Part shown: positions 45,677-53,736 of the stretch, piece by piece | Numbering within the stretch: the stretch's first letter is position 1 | How the letters are laid out: every line of letters starts with the position of its first letter | Assembly (NCBI RefSeq): GCF_002729955.1 | Contig: NZ_PBYA01000008.1 | Location: 1 to 64,000, forward strand | Direction of reading: 5' to 3' | Length of the DNA: 64,000 nucleotides | From: Salinisphaera sp. | GTDB taxonomy: Bacteria; Pseudomonadota; Gammaproteobacteria; Nevskiales; Salinisphaeraceae | Notes under the pieces: model-generated | The model's database searches: none | What the model was told of the DNA's origin: nothing | Seen by the model: the letters and a program-made list of their open reading frames with translations, nothing else | Position numbers and translations under genes: made by a program

Positions 45677-45697
45677 GATTAGAACTGCTAACCTGAT
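45677..45697. promoter_or_regulatory. LysR-type inverted repeat before the redox operon
   Basis: CAGATTAG-AACTG-CTAACCTG, 8-5-8, with 7 of 8 arm positions complementary. It lies in the only long gap of the cassette, between the regulator stop and the first structural gene, so it is the natural binding site of that regulator. Confidence 0.6.
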
Positions 45698-45708
45698 GCT
45701 TGCTAGCT

Positions 45709-46596
45709 CTACAATTCTGCTATGGCCAACAATGACCCCAGCCAGTCGATGAATATTCTCCCAGCCGTTGGCATTTCACGGTTCGTTGGGTAAACAGCGT
45801 AGATCGCTTCGTCCAGCGGACCAATGGGTGGAAACGGTGCTTCAACTCGGCCAGATTTTATCAGTGGTTGCTCTATCGGGAATAAGGCCAGCGCCGCACC
45901 AAGGGATTCGGCAGCTTGTACTGCCGCTGGATAATCATCCACGTGATAAGCCGGCCCGCTTGAAGCTGGCAGCCCAAGCTGATTGAACACGCGGTTCCAC
46001 GCACCAGGCCGCTCTGCCATATGAATCAAGGGTAGCTCTGTTAACGAAGACACGTTGCTCGGAAGATCATACTTTTGGGAATAACCCACCGGCATGATGG
46101 GCTGAATTTTCACTTCACAGAGTTTTTCGTGCGTCAGCCCTGGCCATGGTGGCTGCCCAAAGCGCACAGCTAGATCGATGTTTTCGGATAACAGATTGGA
46201 ATTCGTAAGAGCCGTATCGATTTGAAGTTCAACGTGCTGATGAATGCGTTGGAACTCTTCTAGATTTGGCAGCAAAATTCGGTTGGCCACTGGTGGCATG
46301 ACACTGACACGCAGTTTTGTCGTTTGCTCTTTCCTGAGTGCATTTGTCGCTTTGCGCAAACCATTTAAATGCGGTTGAATTTGAGTCAAATATTGCTCAC
46401 CATCGTCCGTGAGGACAAGCGACCGGTTGTGTCTCACGAATAGGGGCTTGCCGACAAAATCCTCAAGCTGTTGTATTTGCTGACTAACTGCTGATGGCGT
46501 AACGCACAATGCTTCGGCGGCACGCTTGAAGCTAAGCTGTTGGCCAGCCACCTCAAAGGTGATCAAAAAATTCAGGTTTGGAAGCCGTGTCTGCAT
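45709..46596 (-). CDS. LysR-family regulator (first gene of the six-gene cassette)
   Basis: 295 residues. The winged HTH reads LNFLITFEVAGQQLSFKRAAEALC then VTPSAVSQQIQQLE. A typical LysR substrate-binding domain follows. It starts 52 bases after the cassette core site, the position expected for a cassette gene, and is transcribed in the same direction as the five genes behind it, unlike the usual divergent arrangement. It is the likely regulator of that operon. Its GcvA-like tail (AVYPTNREMPTAGRIFIDWL) places it near the GcvA/AmpR group. Confidence 0.9.
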   Translation of the reverse strand: MQTRLPNLNFLITFEVAGQQLSFKRAAEALCVTPSAVSQQIQQLEDFVGKPLFVRHNRSLVLTDDGEQYLTQIQPHLNGLRKATNALRKEQTTKLRVSVMPPVANRILLPNLEEFQRIHQHVELQIDTALTNSNLLSENIDLAVRFGQPPWPGLTHEKLCEVKIQPIMPVGYSQKYDLPSNVSSLTELPLIHMAERPGAWNRVFNQLGLPASSGPAYHVDDYPAAVQAAESLGAALALFPIEQPLIKSGRVEAPFPPIGPLDEAIYAVYPTNREMPTAGRIFIDWLGSLLAIAEL

Positions 46597-46642
46597 ATGA
46601 CTGTTTTTTGGAGCCTAGGGCATCAGCCGAAATTGAATTGCC

Positions 46643-46745
46643 GCCCAACGCCCAAGCTCAGCCGCCGCCGGAGCGGCCGAAGGCCGCGGAGGGAACCCGA
46701 AGCGCGCCAGCGCTTTGGGCGGCCGGCTGCAGCGACTCGTTGTAC
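46643..46745 (-). other. attC site E
   Basis: 103 bp. On the minus strand, R'' is GTACAAC (46745-46739) and R' is GTTGGGC (46649-46643). The hairpin closely resembles A and B. It closes the short first cassette and opens the six-gene cassette. Confidence 0.9.
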
Positions 46746-46995
46746 GTGAACTCCACCGGTCGGCGACCCCTCGAACCCGCCAGCGAACCCCAAAACCTGA
46801 CACGCCTGAAGAAAGAACGCGCCAAGCCCGAACTTACCGCGAAAAGCCGCTGACGGGAAGGCTCCGAGCTGGCCGACGTGGAGAAAGCAGCTTCAATCCG
46901 ACGAATGTCGAGCGAAGGGGCCAAAGCGAGCTATTGGTACGAACTCGCTACCCGACTCCACCGCTAAACAGCCATACCAACCGACCGCCGTACAA
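46643..46995 (-). mobile_element. Short integron cassette without a recognisable gene
   Basis: About 350 bp between the core site at 46990-46996 (GTTGTAC on the minus strand) and attC E, whose R'' is its complement. A minus-strand frame of 88 codons (46658-46924) runs into the attC itself and shows no known domain; a plus-strand frame (46715-47005) is no better. It may be a non-coding or regulatory cassette. Confidence 0.7.
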
Positions 46996-46996
46996 C
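46990..46996 (-). other. Solitary integron core site (attI remnant or truncated attC)
   Basis: GGC-GTTGTAC on the minus strand, the recombination point that opens the first cassette. No R''-type partner precedes it, so the upstream half is either an attI or an attC that lost its left arm. A 16-bp palindrome lies 18 bases away. Confidence 0.6.
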
Positions 46997-47013
46997 GCCA
47001 ACTAGACGACATA

Positions 47014-47029
47014 TATCTAGTACTAGATA
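47014..47029. repeat. Perfect 16-bp palindrome
   Basis: TATCTAGTACTAGATA in an A+T-rich tract, just after the stop of the hypothetical gene and just before the first cassette core. It could be an operator, a recombinase site, or a transcript end. Confidence 0.6.
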
Positions 47030-47044
47030 CATAAGTATCCATAT

Positions 47045-47407
47045 CTATATATCCCCAACAATGCGATCGATCAGCCCGAGTTCTTTGGCCACGCCGTAGG
47101 TGCTACTCCATGCTTTCTCTTCGGGCCGCCATCGGCCGCCGTGTTGTCTCACGGTTTCGCGCAACGCCTTCTCGTCGTAGCCAATACGCAGCAGAACCGG
47201 CTCGTCGGCGGCACGTTCCATCAGATGTGACTCCCGGCTGCCTGCCGGGTGCCATGGCCGCGTCTCTTCGATGAGTTCGACGGTTTTGTACCGCGTCGCA
47301 GTGGAAGCGTCGTATCGGTAACGCACGCAAACCAGCCGCTCGCCATATTTCTCGACGAGTGCTTTGGTCCCGTTCTGGCCGGGCTGCAGGTTGAGTCGAG
47401 TTTCCAA
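47045..47407 (-). CDS. Conserved hypothetical protein next to the array
   Basis: 120 residues from TTG 47407, with a GAGGGGG box in front. The pattern is RLNLQPGQNGTKALVEKYGERLVC then VRYRYDASTATRYKTVELIEE, then KALRETVRQHGGRWRPEEKAW near the end. I recall similar short proteins in accessory regions of many proteobacteria, but no function is known. It reads in the same direction as the cassettes but has no attC of its own. Confidence 0.7.
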   Translation of the reverse strand: METRLNLQPGQNGTKALVEKYGERLVCVRYRYDASTATRYKTVELIEETRPWHPAGSRESHLMERAADEPVLLRIGYDEKALRETVRQHGGRWRPEEKAWSSTYGVAKELGLIDRIVGDI

Positions 47408-47613
47408 GCGCGCCCCCTCGCCTTGGCTGTTTCACGACATTAGCGGATTCCGCTTGCTCGGCAAATGCGTTTTGGGGTGAAAGTCGACGATCTCAGCTAA
47501 ATGTCTAATGCGGTTTTAACCTGGCACGACGCCTTGGCGTGTTTTTCAGCAAGGAAAAAGGGAGTTAGTCGGGGGCGCGTCGTTCGGCGCTCACCAGTTT
47601 GGCTGACCTTTTG

Positions 47614-47682
47614 TTTCGCACTGCAGCGCGACCCACTTTCGTTTGCTTGTTCAAACGAAAGTAGGCAAAGGAAAAGACACCC
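47614..47682 (+). repeat. Structured repeat motif, left copy
   Basis: TTTCGCACTGC..., then a hairpin with perfect 10-base arms ACTTTCGTTT/AAACGAAAGT (47635-47662), then GGCAAAGGAAAAGACACCC. The same layout recurs, inverted, at 48137-48201. Confidence 0.8.
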
Positions 47683-48136
47683 GGGTTACGCGTCGGCGCT
47701 GCGCGCCGAACCACTGCGATGCGCGTGCCGAAGGGATGCGGCCAGAACTCGGATCGCTTTCGCGATCCTCAAACAGGCTGGCCGCACCGGCGCAGTGCGC
47801 CGGACACCCTTCGGCCCCGCGCTTCTCGTTCGCTTCACATGGGACCCGAATACAGCACGTAACCCGTAGCGGTGAGTCGCTACAGGCAGAGACCGGAATC
47901 TGGACGAGTGGCTACGTTCTTGTCGGCTTACGCTTCGCTTAGCCGACCTACAAAAGCCATGACCTTGAGCGAGCGATAGCGAGCTTGCCTGTATTGAAGC
48001 CCTTGGGCGTAGCGCCGAGCAGTGGAGGCCGTAAGCGGAATAGACAGCCGGATGTTTGAGCGAAGCGAGTTTCCGGCTGGCCCGCTTGCGGCCGGAGCCG
48101 CGCAGGGAACCGATGCGTAGCATCGGCGCAAGACAG

Positions 48137-48201
48137 GGTGCCCTTCTCTTGGTTACTTCTCTTGGGCAAGCAAGAGAAGTGACTCGCGCAGCAGCGCGAA
48201 A
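48137..48201 (-). repeat. Structured repeat motif, right copy (inverted)
   Basis: Read on the minus strand: TTTCGCGCTGC..., hairpin ACTTCTCTTG/CAAGAGAAGT (48180-48155), then ACCAAGAGAAGGGCACCC. The stem sequence differs from the left copy on both arms together, so pairing is kept. Confidence 0.8.
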
Positions 48202-48464
48202 CCCCAAGCCAAAATTCGCCCGCACCGTTGATTCAACACTCTAAAGCTTAAGCCACGAGCATTACGACACGCACGGAATCCGAATACAAGCGGCTAGCCG
48301 GTAGCTCGGAGTCGCTAGAGCTATAAACACGTTTGCCGGTCCGCCACCGCGTTCTTGTCGGCTTACGCTTCGCTAAGTCGACCTGCGGTCGGCCGTGACC
48401 GATATTGACCGCTCAAGCCATGGGCCAGTACGCCTCGCTCTCGCAACCCTTGCGCTGAGCCGAA

Positions 48465-49823
48465 TCAAGCCGCCGGCGCCGGCTCCCTCGGCCCGGTACG
48501 CGGCCCCGTCCCACTATGCTGCGCCTTCGACCCCGGCAACGGCCGACCGGCGGTTTCCGGAATCAGCATGATCGGGACAAGCGCGATGACCGCGGCCCCC
48601 ATCAGGTAGAACGCCGGAATGAAGTTGTTGCCGGTTTCCCCGATCAGATATTGGATGATCAACGGCGCGGTGCCGCCGAACAGCGAGGTCGACAGGTTGT
48701 AGGCGATGGCGAAACCGCCGTAGCGCACGCGAGTCGGGAAGATGGCCGGCAGCGTAGCCGGCATGACGCCAGCGAGCATGACCGTCATCAGGCCAAGCAT
48801 GGCCAGGCCGGCGACCAGCCCCCAGACGGTGGTGGTCGACAGCAGCAGGAACGCCGGGTAGGAAAACACGATGAACGACAGGCAGGCTGCGATGAGCACC
48901 GGCTTGCGCCCCACCCGATCCGACAGGCCGCCGAACAAGTAGATGATCGACATCATTGCCACCTGCACCACGATCAGCAGCCCGGCCGCTTCGGTAGTGC
49001 TGATGTTCAGGATGGTTTCCAGATAGCTCGGCAGGTAGGTCAGCACCGTGTAGTAGGCGATATTGAGGATCAGCGTCAGGCCGATGCACAGCAGAAGCTG
49101 GCGGGTATGGTCGCCGATGACTTCGGCCAGGGTGCCGTTGGCTTCGTTTTCCTTCTGTGCATTGACGAACGCCGGGCTGTCTTCGAGCTTGAGCCGCAGA
49201 TACAGACCAAACAGGCCCAGCGGAGCGGCGCAGAGGAACGGTATACGCCAGCCCCAGGCGGTGAACGCCTCGTCGCCAAGCGAGAACTGGACAACAAAGA
49301 CCAGCAGCGAGCCGAGGATATAGCCGCCGAGCGTGCCGAATTCGAGAAAGCTGGCCAGAAAGCCGCGCGAGTTGTCAGGCGAATACTCGCAGATGAACGT
49401 AGCCGCGCCGCCGTATTCGCCGCCGGTGGAAAACCCCTGCACCAGCCGTGCCGCCAGCAGCAGGATCGGCGCCCAGATGCCGATGGAGTCGTAGGTGGGG
49501 ATCAGCCCGATGGCGACAGTACCAATCGACATCATGATGATGGTGATAGCCAGCACGCTGGAACGCCCGAGGCGATCGCCCAGCGGGCCGAAGAACAAAC
49601 CGCCCAGGGGGCGTACGGCAAACGCCACGGCAAAGAACATCAGTGATTTGAGCAGCGAATCGCCCGAACCCTGTGCGAAGAAAACATGGCCGATGGTGCT
49701 TGCCGTATAGGCATAGATGCTGAAGTCGAACCACTCGAGTGCATTGCCCAAGCCTGCAGCAGTGACAGCCTTTCGCACCGCCCCGGCATCTACGGCGGTG
49801 CTGTCTTCGCTGGCGTCAGTCAT
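48465..49823 (-). CDS. MFS transporter, metabolite:H+ symporter group (ProP-like)
   Basis: 452 residues with 12 predicted membrane segments. MHS-family marks: NALEWFDFSIYAYTASTIG at the first segment, GPLGDRLGRSSVLA between segments 2 and 3, ARLVQGFSTGGEYGGA and SDRVGRKPVL. ProP of this group takes up glycine betaine and proline under osmotic stress, which would fit a salt-adapted cell, but other members carry organic acids or shikimate. No ProP C-terminal coiled coil is visible; the tail is Pro/Gly-rich instead. Confidence 0.85.
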   Translation of the reverse strand: MTDASEDSTAVDAGAVRKAVTAAGLGNALEWFDFSIYAYTASTIGHVFFAQGSGDSLLKSLMFFAVAFAVRPLGGLFFGPLGDRLGRSSVLAITIIMMSIGTVAIGLIPTYDSIGIWAPILLLAARLVQGFSTGGEYGGAATFICEYSPDNSRGFLASFLEFGTLGGYILGSLLVFVVQFSLGDEAFTAWGWRIPFLCAAPLGLFGLYLRLKLEDSPAFVNAQKENEANGTLAEVIGDHTRQLLLCIGLTLILNIAYYTVLTYLPSYLETILNISTTEAAGLLIVVQVAMMSIIYLFGGLSDRVGRKPVLIAACLSFIVFSYPAFLLLSTTTVWGLVAGLAMLGLMTVMLAGVMPATLPAIFPTRVRYGGFAIAYNLSTSLFGGTAPLIIQYLIGETGNNFIPAFYLMGAAVIALVPIMLIPETAGRPLPGSKAQHSGTGPRTGPREPAPAA

Positions 49824-50075
49824 GGGCGTTCCTGTTTTACCCGACCGAATTCATGGTTACCGAAGCTAGCCGAAAACTGTATGTAACACAAATATACCAA
49901 CGTCCAACTAGGCATGATCCTCGAATCGTGCGTCGATGCCGCACCGACGCCACGCATGGGTTCTTGAACACCGCCCGGGCGACTGTCGGCTCAGGCGCTA
50001 GAGCGGTCGATACACTTGATTTCACCCCACCGGCCATCATGTATTGACCATATCGCACACAGCCTTGAGCGCGAC

Positions 50076-50522
50076 ATGTCGAAGTACAGCAAATCCCCCG
50101 AAGCCATTGCGCAACTGGATAAGAATCAATACTGGGTCACCCAGGAAAGCGGCACGGAACCGCCAGGCACCGGCGAATACCTGAACAACAAGGCGCCGGG
50201 CATCTATGTGGATATTGTCTCCGGCGAGCCGTTGTTCGCTTCCAGCGACAAGTACGAATCCGGCTGCGGCTGGCCGAGCTTTACCAAGCCGATCGAAGCG
50301 GCCTACGTCAACGAACTGCAGGATAACTCGCACGGCATGAGCCGCACCGAGGTGCGCTCGAAGCACGGCGACAGCCATCTGGGGCACGTATTTCCGGACG
50401 GCCCGCGCGACCGTGGCGGGCTGCGCTACTGCATCAACTCGGCGTCGCTGCGCTTCATCCCGAAAAGCGAGATGGAAGCGCAGGGTTACGGCGACTATAT
50501 CGATCAAGTGGAGGACATCTGA
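50076..50522 (+). CDS. msrB: Peptide methionine-(R)-S-oxide reductase
   Basis: 148 residues. The catalytic Cys is C119 in [11 protein letters not shown], with ESGCGWPSF (C64) and GDSHLGHVF as family boxes. The two zinc-binding CxxC pairs are not present, so it is the zinc-free form. ATG 50076 gives [14 protein letters not shown]; the longer frame adds 20 residues. The TGA overlaps the msrA ATG, so the two are coupled. Reduces R-sulfoxide of methionine. Confidence 0.94.
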   Translation: MSKYSKSPEAIAQLDKNQYWVTQESGTEPPGTGEYLNNKAPGIYVDIVSGEPLFASSDKYESGCGWPSFTKPIEAAYVNELQDNSHGMSRTEVRSKHGDSHLGHVFPDGPRDRGGLRYCINSASLRFIPKSEMEAQGYGDYIDQVEDI

Positions 50523-51031
50523 TGGCACAGGAAAAAGCGATTCTGGCCGGCGGCTGCTTCTGGGGTATGCAGGACCTGATTCGCCGCTATGACGGCGTGA
50601 TCTCGACCCGTGTGGGCTATTCCGGCGGCGACGTGCCCAATGCCACCTATCGCAACCACGGCGATCACGCCGAGGCAATCGAAATCGTGTTCGACCCGGA
50701 TACCATCAGCTATCGCCAGCTGCTGGAGTTCTTCTTTCAGATCCACGATCCGACCACGAAGAACCGTCAGGGCAACGACCGTGGGCGCAGCTATCGCTCG
50801 GCGATCTACTACACCAGCGACGAACAGAAAGCCGTCGCCGAGGATACGATCGCGGACGTGAATGCCTCCGGCATCTGGCCCGGCAAGGTTGTTACCGAGC
50901 TGGAGCCGGCCGGCGACTTCTGGGAAGCCGAACCGGAACACCAGGATTATCTGGAGAAGTTTCCGAACGGCTATACCTGCCATTTCGTACGTCGCGACTG
51001 GCAGCTGCCGCGCCGTAACGAAAGCGCATGA
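50522..51031 (+). CDS. msrA: Peptide methionine-(S)-S-oxide reductase
   Basis: 169 residues. The catalytic motif GGCFWG (C12) is at the N-terminus, and [22 protein letters not shown] and YYTSDEQK follow. It reduces the S-sulfoxide, the partner reaction of msrB. No second Cys suitable for a recycling disulfide is obvious near the C-terminus. Confidence 0.95.
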   Translation: MAQEKAILAGGCFWGMQDLIRRYDGVISTRVGYSGGDVPNATYRNHGDHAEAIEIVFDPDTISYRQLLEFFFQIHDPTTKNRQGNDRGRSYRSAIYYTSDEQKAVAEDTIADVNASGIWPGKVVTELEPAGDFWEAEPEHQDYLEKFPNGYTCHFVRRDWQLPRRNESA

Positions 51032-51068
51032 AAAACGGCCGGCGCGGCTTGATATGCCGCGCCGGCCG
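51031..51068 (-). terminator. Terminator for the sugar dehydrogenase gene
   Basis: Read on the minus strand: CGGCCGGCGCGGC, a seven-base loop, GCCGCGCCGGCCG, then TTTTT. The stem has 13 perfect base pairs. It also separates the gene from converging msrA. Confidence 0.88.
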
Positions 51069-51106
51069 CTCATGCCGAGTTGACGGGCGTTGACCGCCCG
51101 CGTGGA

Positions 51107-52309
51107 TCAGCTTTCCTCTTTGGCCGGCGTCAGACGAATGAGACGTGCATCCATGCTGTCGTCGTCGGCGCCCTTTGCCTTGTCTTCGAGCACCCAGAGC
51201 GCGCCGTCCGGCCCCTGCTCGACTTCGCGAATACGCTTGCCCCAGCCATAGCGGGCCACTTCTTTGCTGTTGTCGCCGTCGAGCGTGACGCGAACGATGG
51301 CCTTGGCCACCAGGCCGCCGATGAAGCCGTCGCCCTGCCAGTCTTCGAACATGTCGCCGTTATAGATCACGAATCCGGCCGGGCCGATGGAGGGCGTCCA
51401 GGAGACCTCCGGCGCGTTGAATTCGGGGCGGGTGTCGTGATCGGGAATGGGCACGCCGCTGTAATTGTCGCCGTTCGAGACCACGGGCCAGCCATAGTTG
51501 TCGCCGGCCTCGATCTTGTTGAGTTCGTCACCGTGGGCGGGGCCCATTTCATGCGCCCAGAGGGTGCCGTCGGCGGCGAAGGCAATGCCCAGCATGTTGC
51601 GGTTGCCCACGGTATAGAACTGCCTGGCGATTTCGCCGTCGTCGGTGAACGGATTGTCCGACGGAATGCTGCCATCGGGCTTGATGCGGATGATCTTGCC
51701 GAGGCTGTTGTCCATTTCCTGGGCCGGATCCTGCTTCTGGCGGTCGCCGGAGGTAATGAACAGATCGCCCGGATGCTTGGCATTGTCTGGCGCGAAGGCC
51801 AGCCGATGCGAGAAGTGGCCCTTGCCTACGCGATAGGGCTGCTGATGCCATAGCTTGGTGATGTCTTCGAGCGCGGGCTTGCCGTCGTCCATCGCCAGCC
51901 GAGCACGGACCACCGCAGCGCCGCGGGTGGCGCCGCCGTCGAGCGATTCCGCGTACGACAGGTAGATATACCGGTTATCAGCGAAGTCCGGGTCGAGAAT
52001 CACATCGCCCAGCCCGCCCTGGCCGCCATAGGCCACTTCGAACATGTTCGCCACATCGGTCTTTTCGCCTTCACGGCTGACGTGCACGAGCTGGCCGCGT
52101 TGCTCGGTGACCAGCATGGAGCCGTCGGGCAGGAAGGTCATCGCCCACGGCTGGTTGAAATGGGCAACGGTTTCGGCCGCGATGGCCATGTCGTCGCTGG
52201 CCTAGACATCGGGTGCACCGTCGGTGGCCGCGAGGGCGGCCAGCGGCATGGCGATCGCCGCTGCAAACAGGCCACGCGCACAGCGCGAGGCAAAATGGTG
52301 ACGCATCAT
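51107..52309 (-). pseudogene. PQQ-dependent sugar dehydrogenase interrupted by an amber codon
   Basis: The body (51107-52189, 360 residues) is a six-bladed propeller of the soluble aldose sugar dehydrogenase/YliI type: NQPWAMTFLPDGSMLVTEQRG, GGQGGLGDVILDPDF, HFSHRLAFAPD, GNRNMLGIAF. Upstream in the same frame is a clear signal peptide beginning MMRHHFASRCARGLF and ending LAALAATDGAPDV. A TAG at 52204-52202 separates the two, so the export signal is cut off. One C-to-T change (CAG to TAG) would explain it. Translation could start again at ATG 52189, but the product would stay in the cytoplasm without PQQ loading. It is therefore a likely pseudogene, or a sequence error. Confidence 0.75.
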
Positions 52310-52382
52310 GAACTACCCCTTTTAAAACGCGTTATCGTTGAACTAGACGATACGTCACCCGGACAGGCCCCGGATGATGAAA

Positions 52383-52411
52383 GCGCTGCCTGCCGTCGCG
52401 ACAGGCAGCGC
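52383..52411 (-). terminator. Terminator-like hairpin after the TRAP operon
   Basis: Minus strand: GCGCTGCCTG, a nine-base loop, CAGGCAGCGC, then TTTC. A perfect 10-base stem with a short T-run, 15 bases after the dctM stop. Confidence 0.6.
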
Positions 52412-52425
52412 CGTACAGGCCGCGC

Positions 52426-53736
52426 CTAGAAGACGTAGCCGGGCAGCCAGGTCGCGATCTGCGGGAACATCATGATGATCGCCAGCCCCACGATGCCCAC
52501 CATCACGTAGGGCAGCACCGAACGGTAGATATCCTGCATCGTGATCGAGGGCGGTACCACGCCCTTGAGATAGAACAGGTTGAAGCCGAACGGCGGCGTC
52601 ATGTAGCCGATTTCCATGTTGATCACGAATAGAATGCCGAACCAGATCGGGTCGAAGCCCAGGCTTTCCACGATCGGCATGAACACCGGCAGCGTGATCA
52701 GCATGATGCCGACCGGGTCGAGCACCATGGCCATGAGAAACAGAATGATCTGCATGGCGATGATCGTGCCCCAGGGCCCGCCGGGGATCATTTCCATCCA
52801 GCCTTCGATCATGGCCTGGGCATCCATGCTCTGGTACGCCGCGCTGAACGCGTGTGCGGCAAACAGAATCCACATGATCATGCCGGTGAGCGAGAACGTG
52901 CGCAGCGCGGCATCACGAATCAGCGGCCAGGTGAACTTGCGATAGACCGCGGCCGAGATCAGCGCGCCGAGCACGCCCATGGCGGCGGCCTCGGTAGGCG
53001 TGGTGATGCCCAGCATGATGGAGCCGAGCACCATGACCACGATCAGAATCGGCAGCAGCACCGCGCCCAGGGAGCGAAACTTCTCCGGCCAGTCGGCGCG
53101 TTCTTCCGGCGGCAGTGCCGGGGCGAGCTCGGGCTGGAAATAGCAACGCACGAGTACGTAAATCGCCACCAGCACCACCAGCAGCAGCCCCGGGAACACG
53201 CCCGCGGCGAACATCTGGCCCACCGATACGCCGGTGATCAGCGAATACAGGATCATGATGATGCTGGGCGGAATGAGAATACCCAGGCCGCCGCCGATAT
53301 TGATCGCGCCCAGCGCCATATGCTTGTCGTAGCCGCGTTCGAGCATCGACGGCAGCGCGATCGTGCCCATGGCCACCACCGCCGCGCCGCTGATGCCGCA
53401 CATGGCCGCGAACACCGCACAGATGAACACCGTGCCAATGGCCAGCCCGCCGCGGGTGCCGCCCCACCACAGATACATCATCCGGTAGAGCGAGTTGGCC
53501 ACGCCCGTGCGTTCCAGAATCATCGCCATGAACACGAACAACGGAATGGCGACGAGCGTGAAGCTCTCCATGGTGCCCCAGATCTGGGAAGCCACCATGT
53601 AGAACGAATCGATCCCCCAGGTGAAATAGAGGAAGATCACCGACACGCCGCCGAGTACGAAGGTCAGCGGCAGGCCGAGAACCAGAAAGAACAGCAGCGC
53701 GCCGAAGAACAGCAGGGTCGTGAGTTCGATACTCAT
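52426..53736 (-). CDS. dctM: TRAP transporter large permease
   Basis: 436 residues with about 12 hydrophobic segments. TRAP large-subunit marks: GLPLTFVLGGVSVIFLY, FVFMAMILERTGVA, SGAAVVAMGTIALPSMLERGY, PPSIIMILYSLITG and MTPPFGFNLFYLKGV. It carries substrate with Na+ across the inner membrane. It overlaps dctQ by four bases (ATGA). Confidence 0.93.
   Translation of the reverse strand: MSIELTTLLFFGALLFFLVLGLPLTFVLGGVSVIFLYFTWGIDSFYMVASQIWGTMESFTLVAIPLFVFMAMILERTGVANSLYRMMYLWWGGTRGGLAIGTVFICAVFAAMCGISGAAVVAMGTIALPSMLERGYDKHMALGAINIGGGLGILIPPSIIMILYSLITGVSVGQMFAAGVFPGLLLVVLVAIYVLVRCYFQPELAPALPPEERADWPEKFRSLGAVLLPILIVVMVLGSIMLGITTPTEAAAMGVLGALISAAVYRKFTWPLIRDAALRTFSLTGMIMWILFAAHAFSAAYQSMDAQAMIEGWMEMIPGGPWGTIIAMQIILFLMAMVLDPVGIMLITLPVFMPIVESLGFDPIWFGILFVINMEIGYMTPPFGFNLFYLKGVVPPSITMQDIYRSVLPYVMVGIVGLAIIMMFPQIATWLPGYVF

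Larger units (their letters stand above)
38878..46996 (-). mobile_element. Integron gene-cassette array without integrase (CALIN)
   Basis: Five attC sites lie at 38878-38976, 39595-39697, 41097-41159, 41735-41832 and 46643-46745, with a solitary core site at 46990-46996. All point the same way (genes and attC on the minus strand). In every cassette the attC R'' box is the exact complement of the core site that opens that cassette: GTACAAC with GTTGTAC, GCCCAAC with GTTGGGC, AGCTAAC with GTTAGCT, ATCTAAC with GTTAGAT, and GCCCAAC with GTTGGGC. No intI gene is visible on either side. The cassette genes are visibly more A+T rich than their neighbours. Confidence 0.92.
47408..48464. other. Non-coding region with structured repeats
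   Basis: About 1 kb with no credible gene: the long frames here lack domains and run through the repeats. It contains an inverted pair of a structured motif (47614-47682, 48137-48201) and a direct repeat of about 35 bp (47915-47950, 48350-48383; GTTCTTGTCGGCTTACGCTT). The neighbouring MFS gene ends at 48465. Confidence 0.6.

Noticed and set aside
41735-46648. Transposon insertion as the source of the six-gene block
   Set aside because: No transposase, terminal inverted repeats or target duplication seen; the ends coincide with attC core sites instead.
47501-48244. Several 60-180 codon frames on both strands
   Set aside because: They run through the structured repeats, overlap one another and lack domains or initiation signals.
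48465-49823. Calling the MFS gene proP outright
   Set aside because: The MHS family has several substrates and the ProP C-terminal coiled coil is not seen, so only the family is given.
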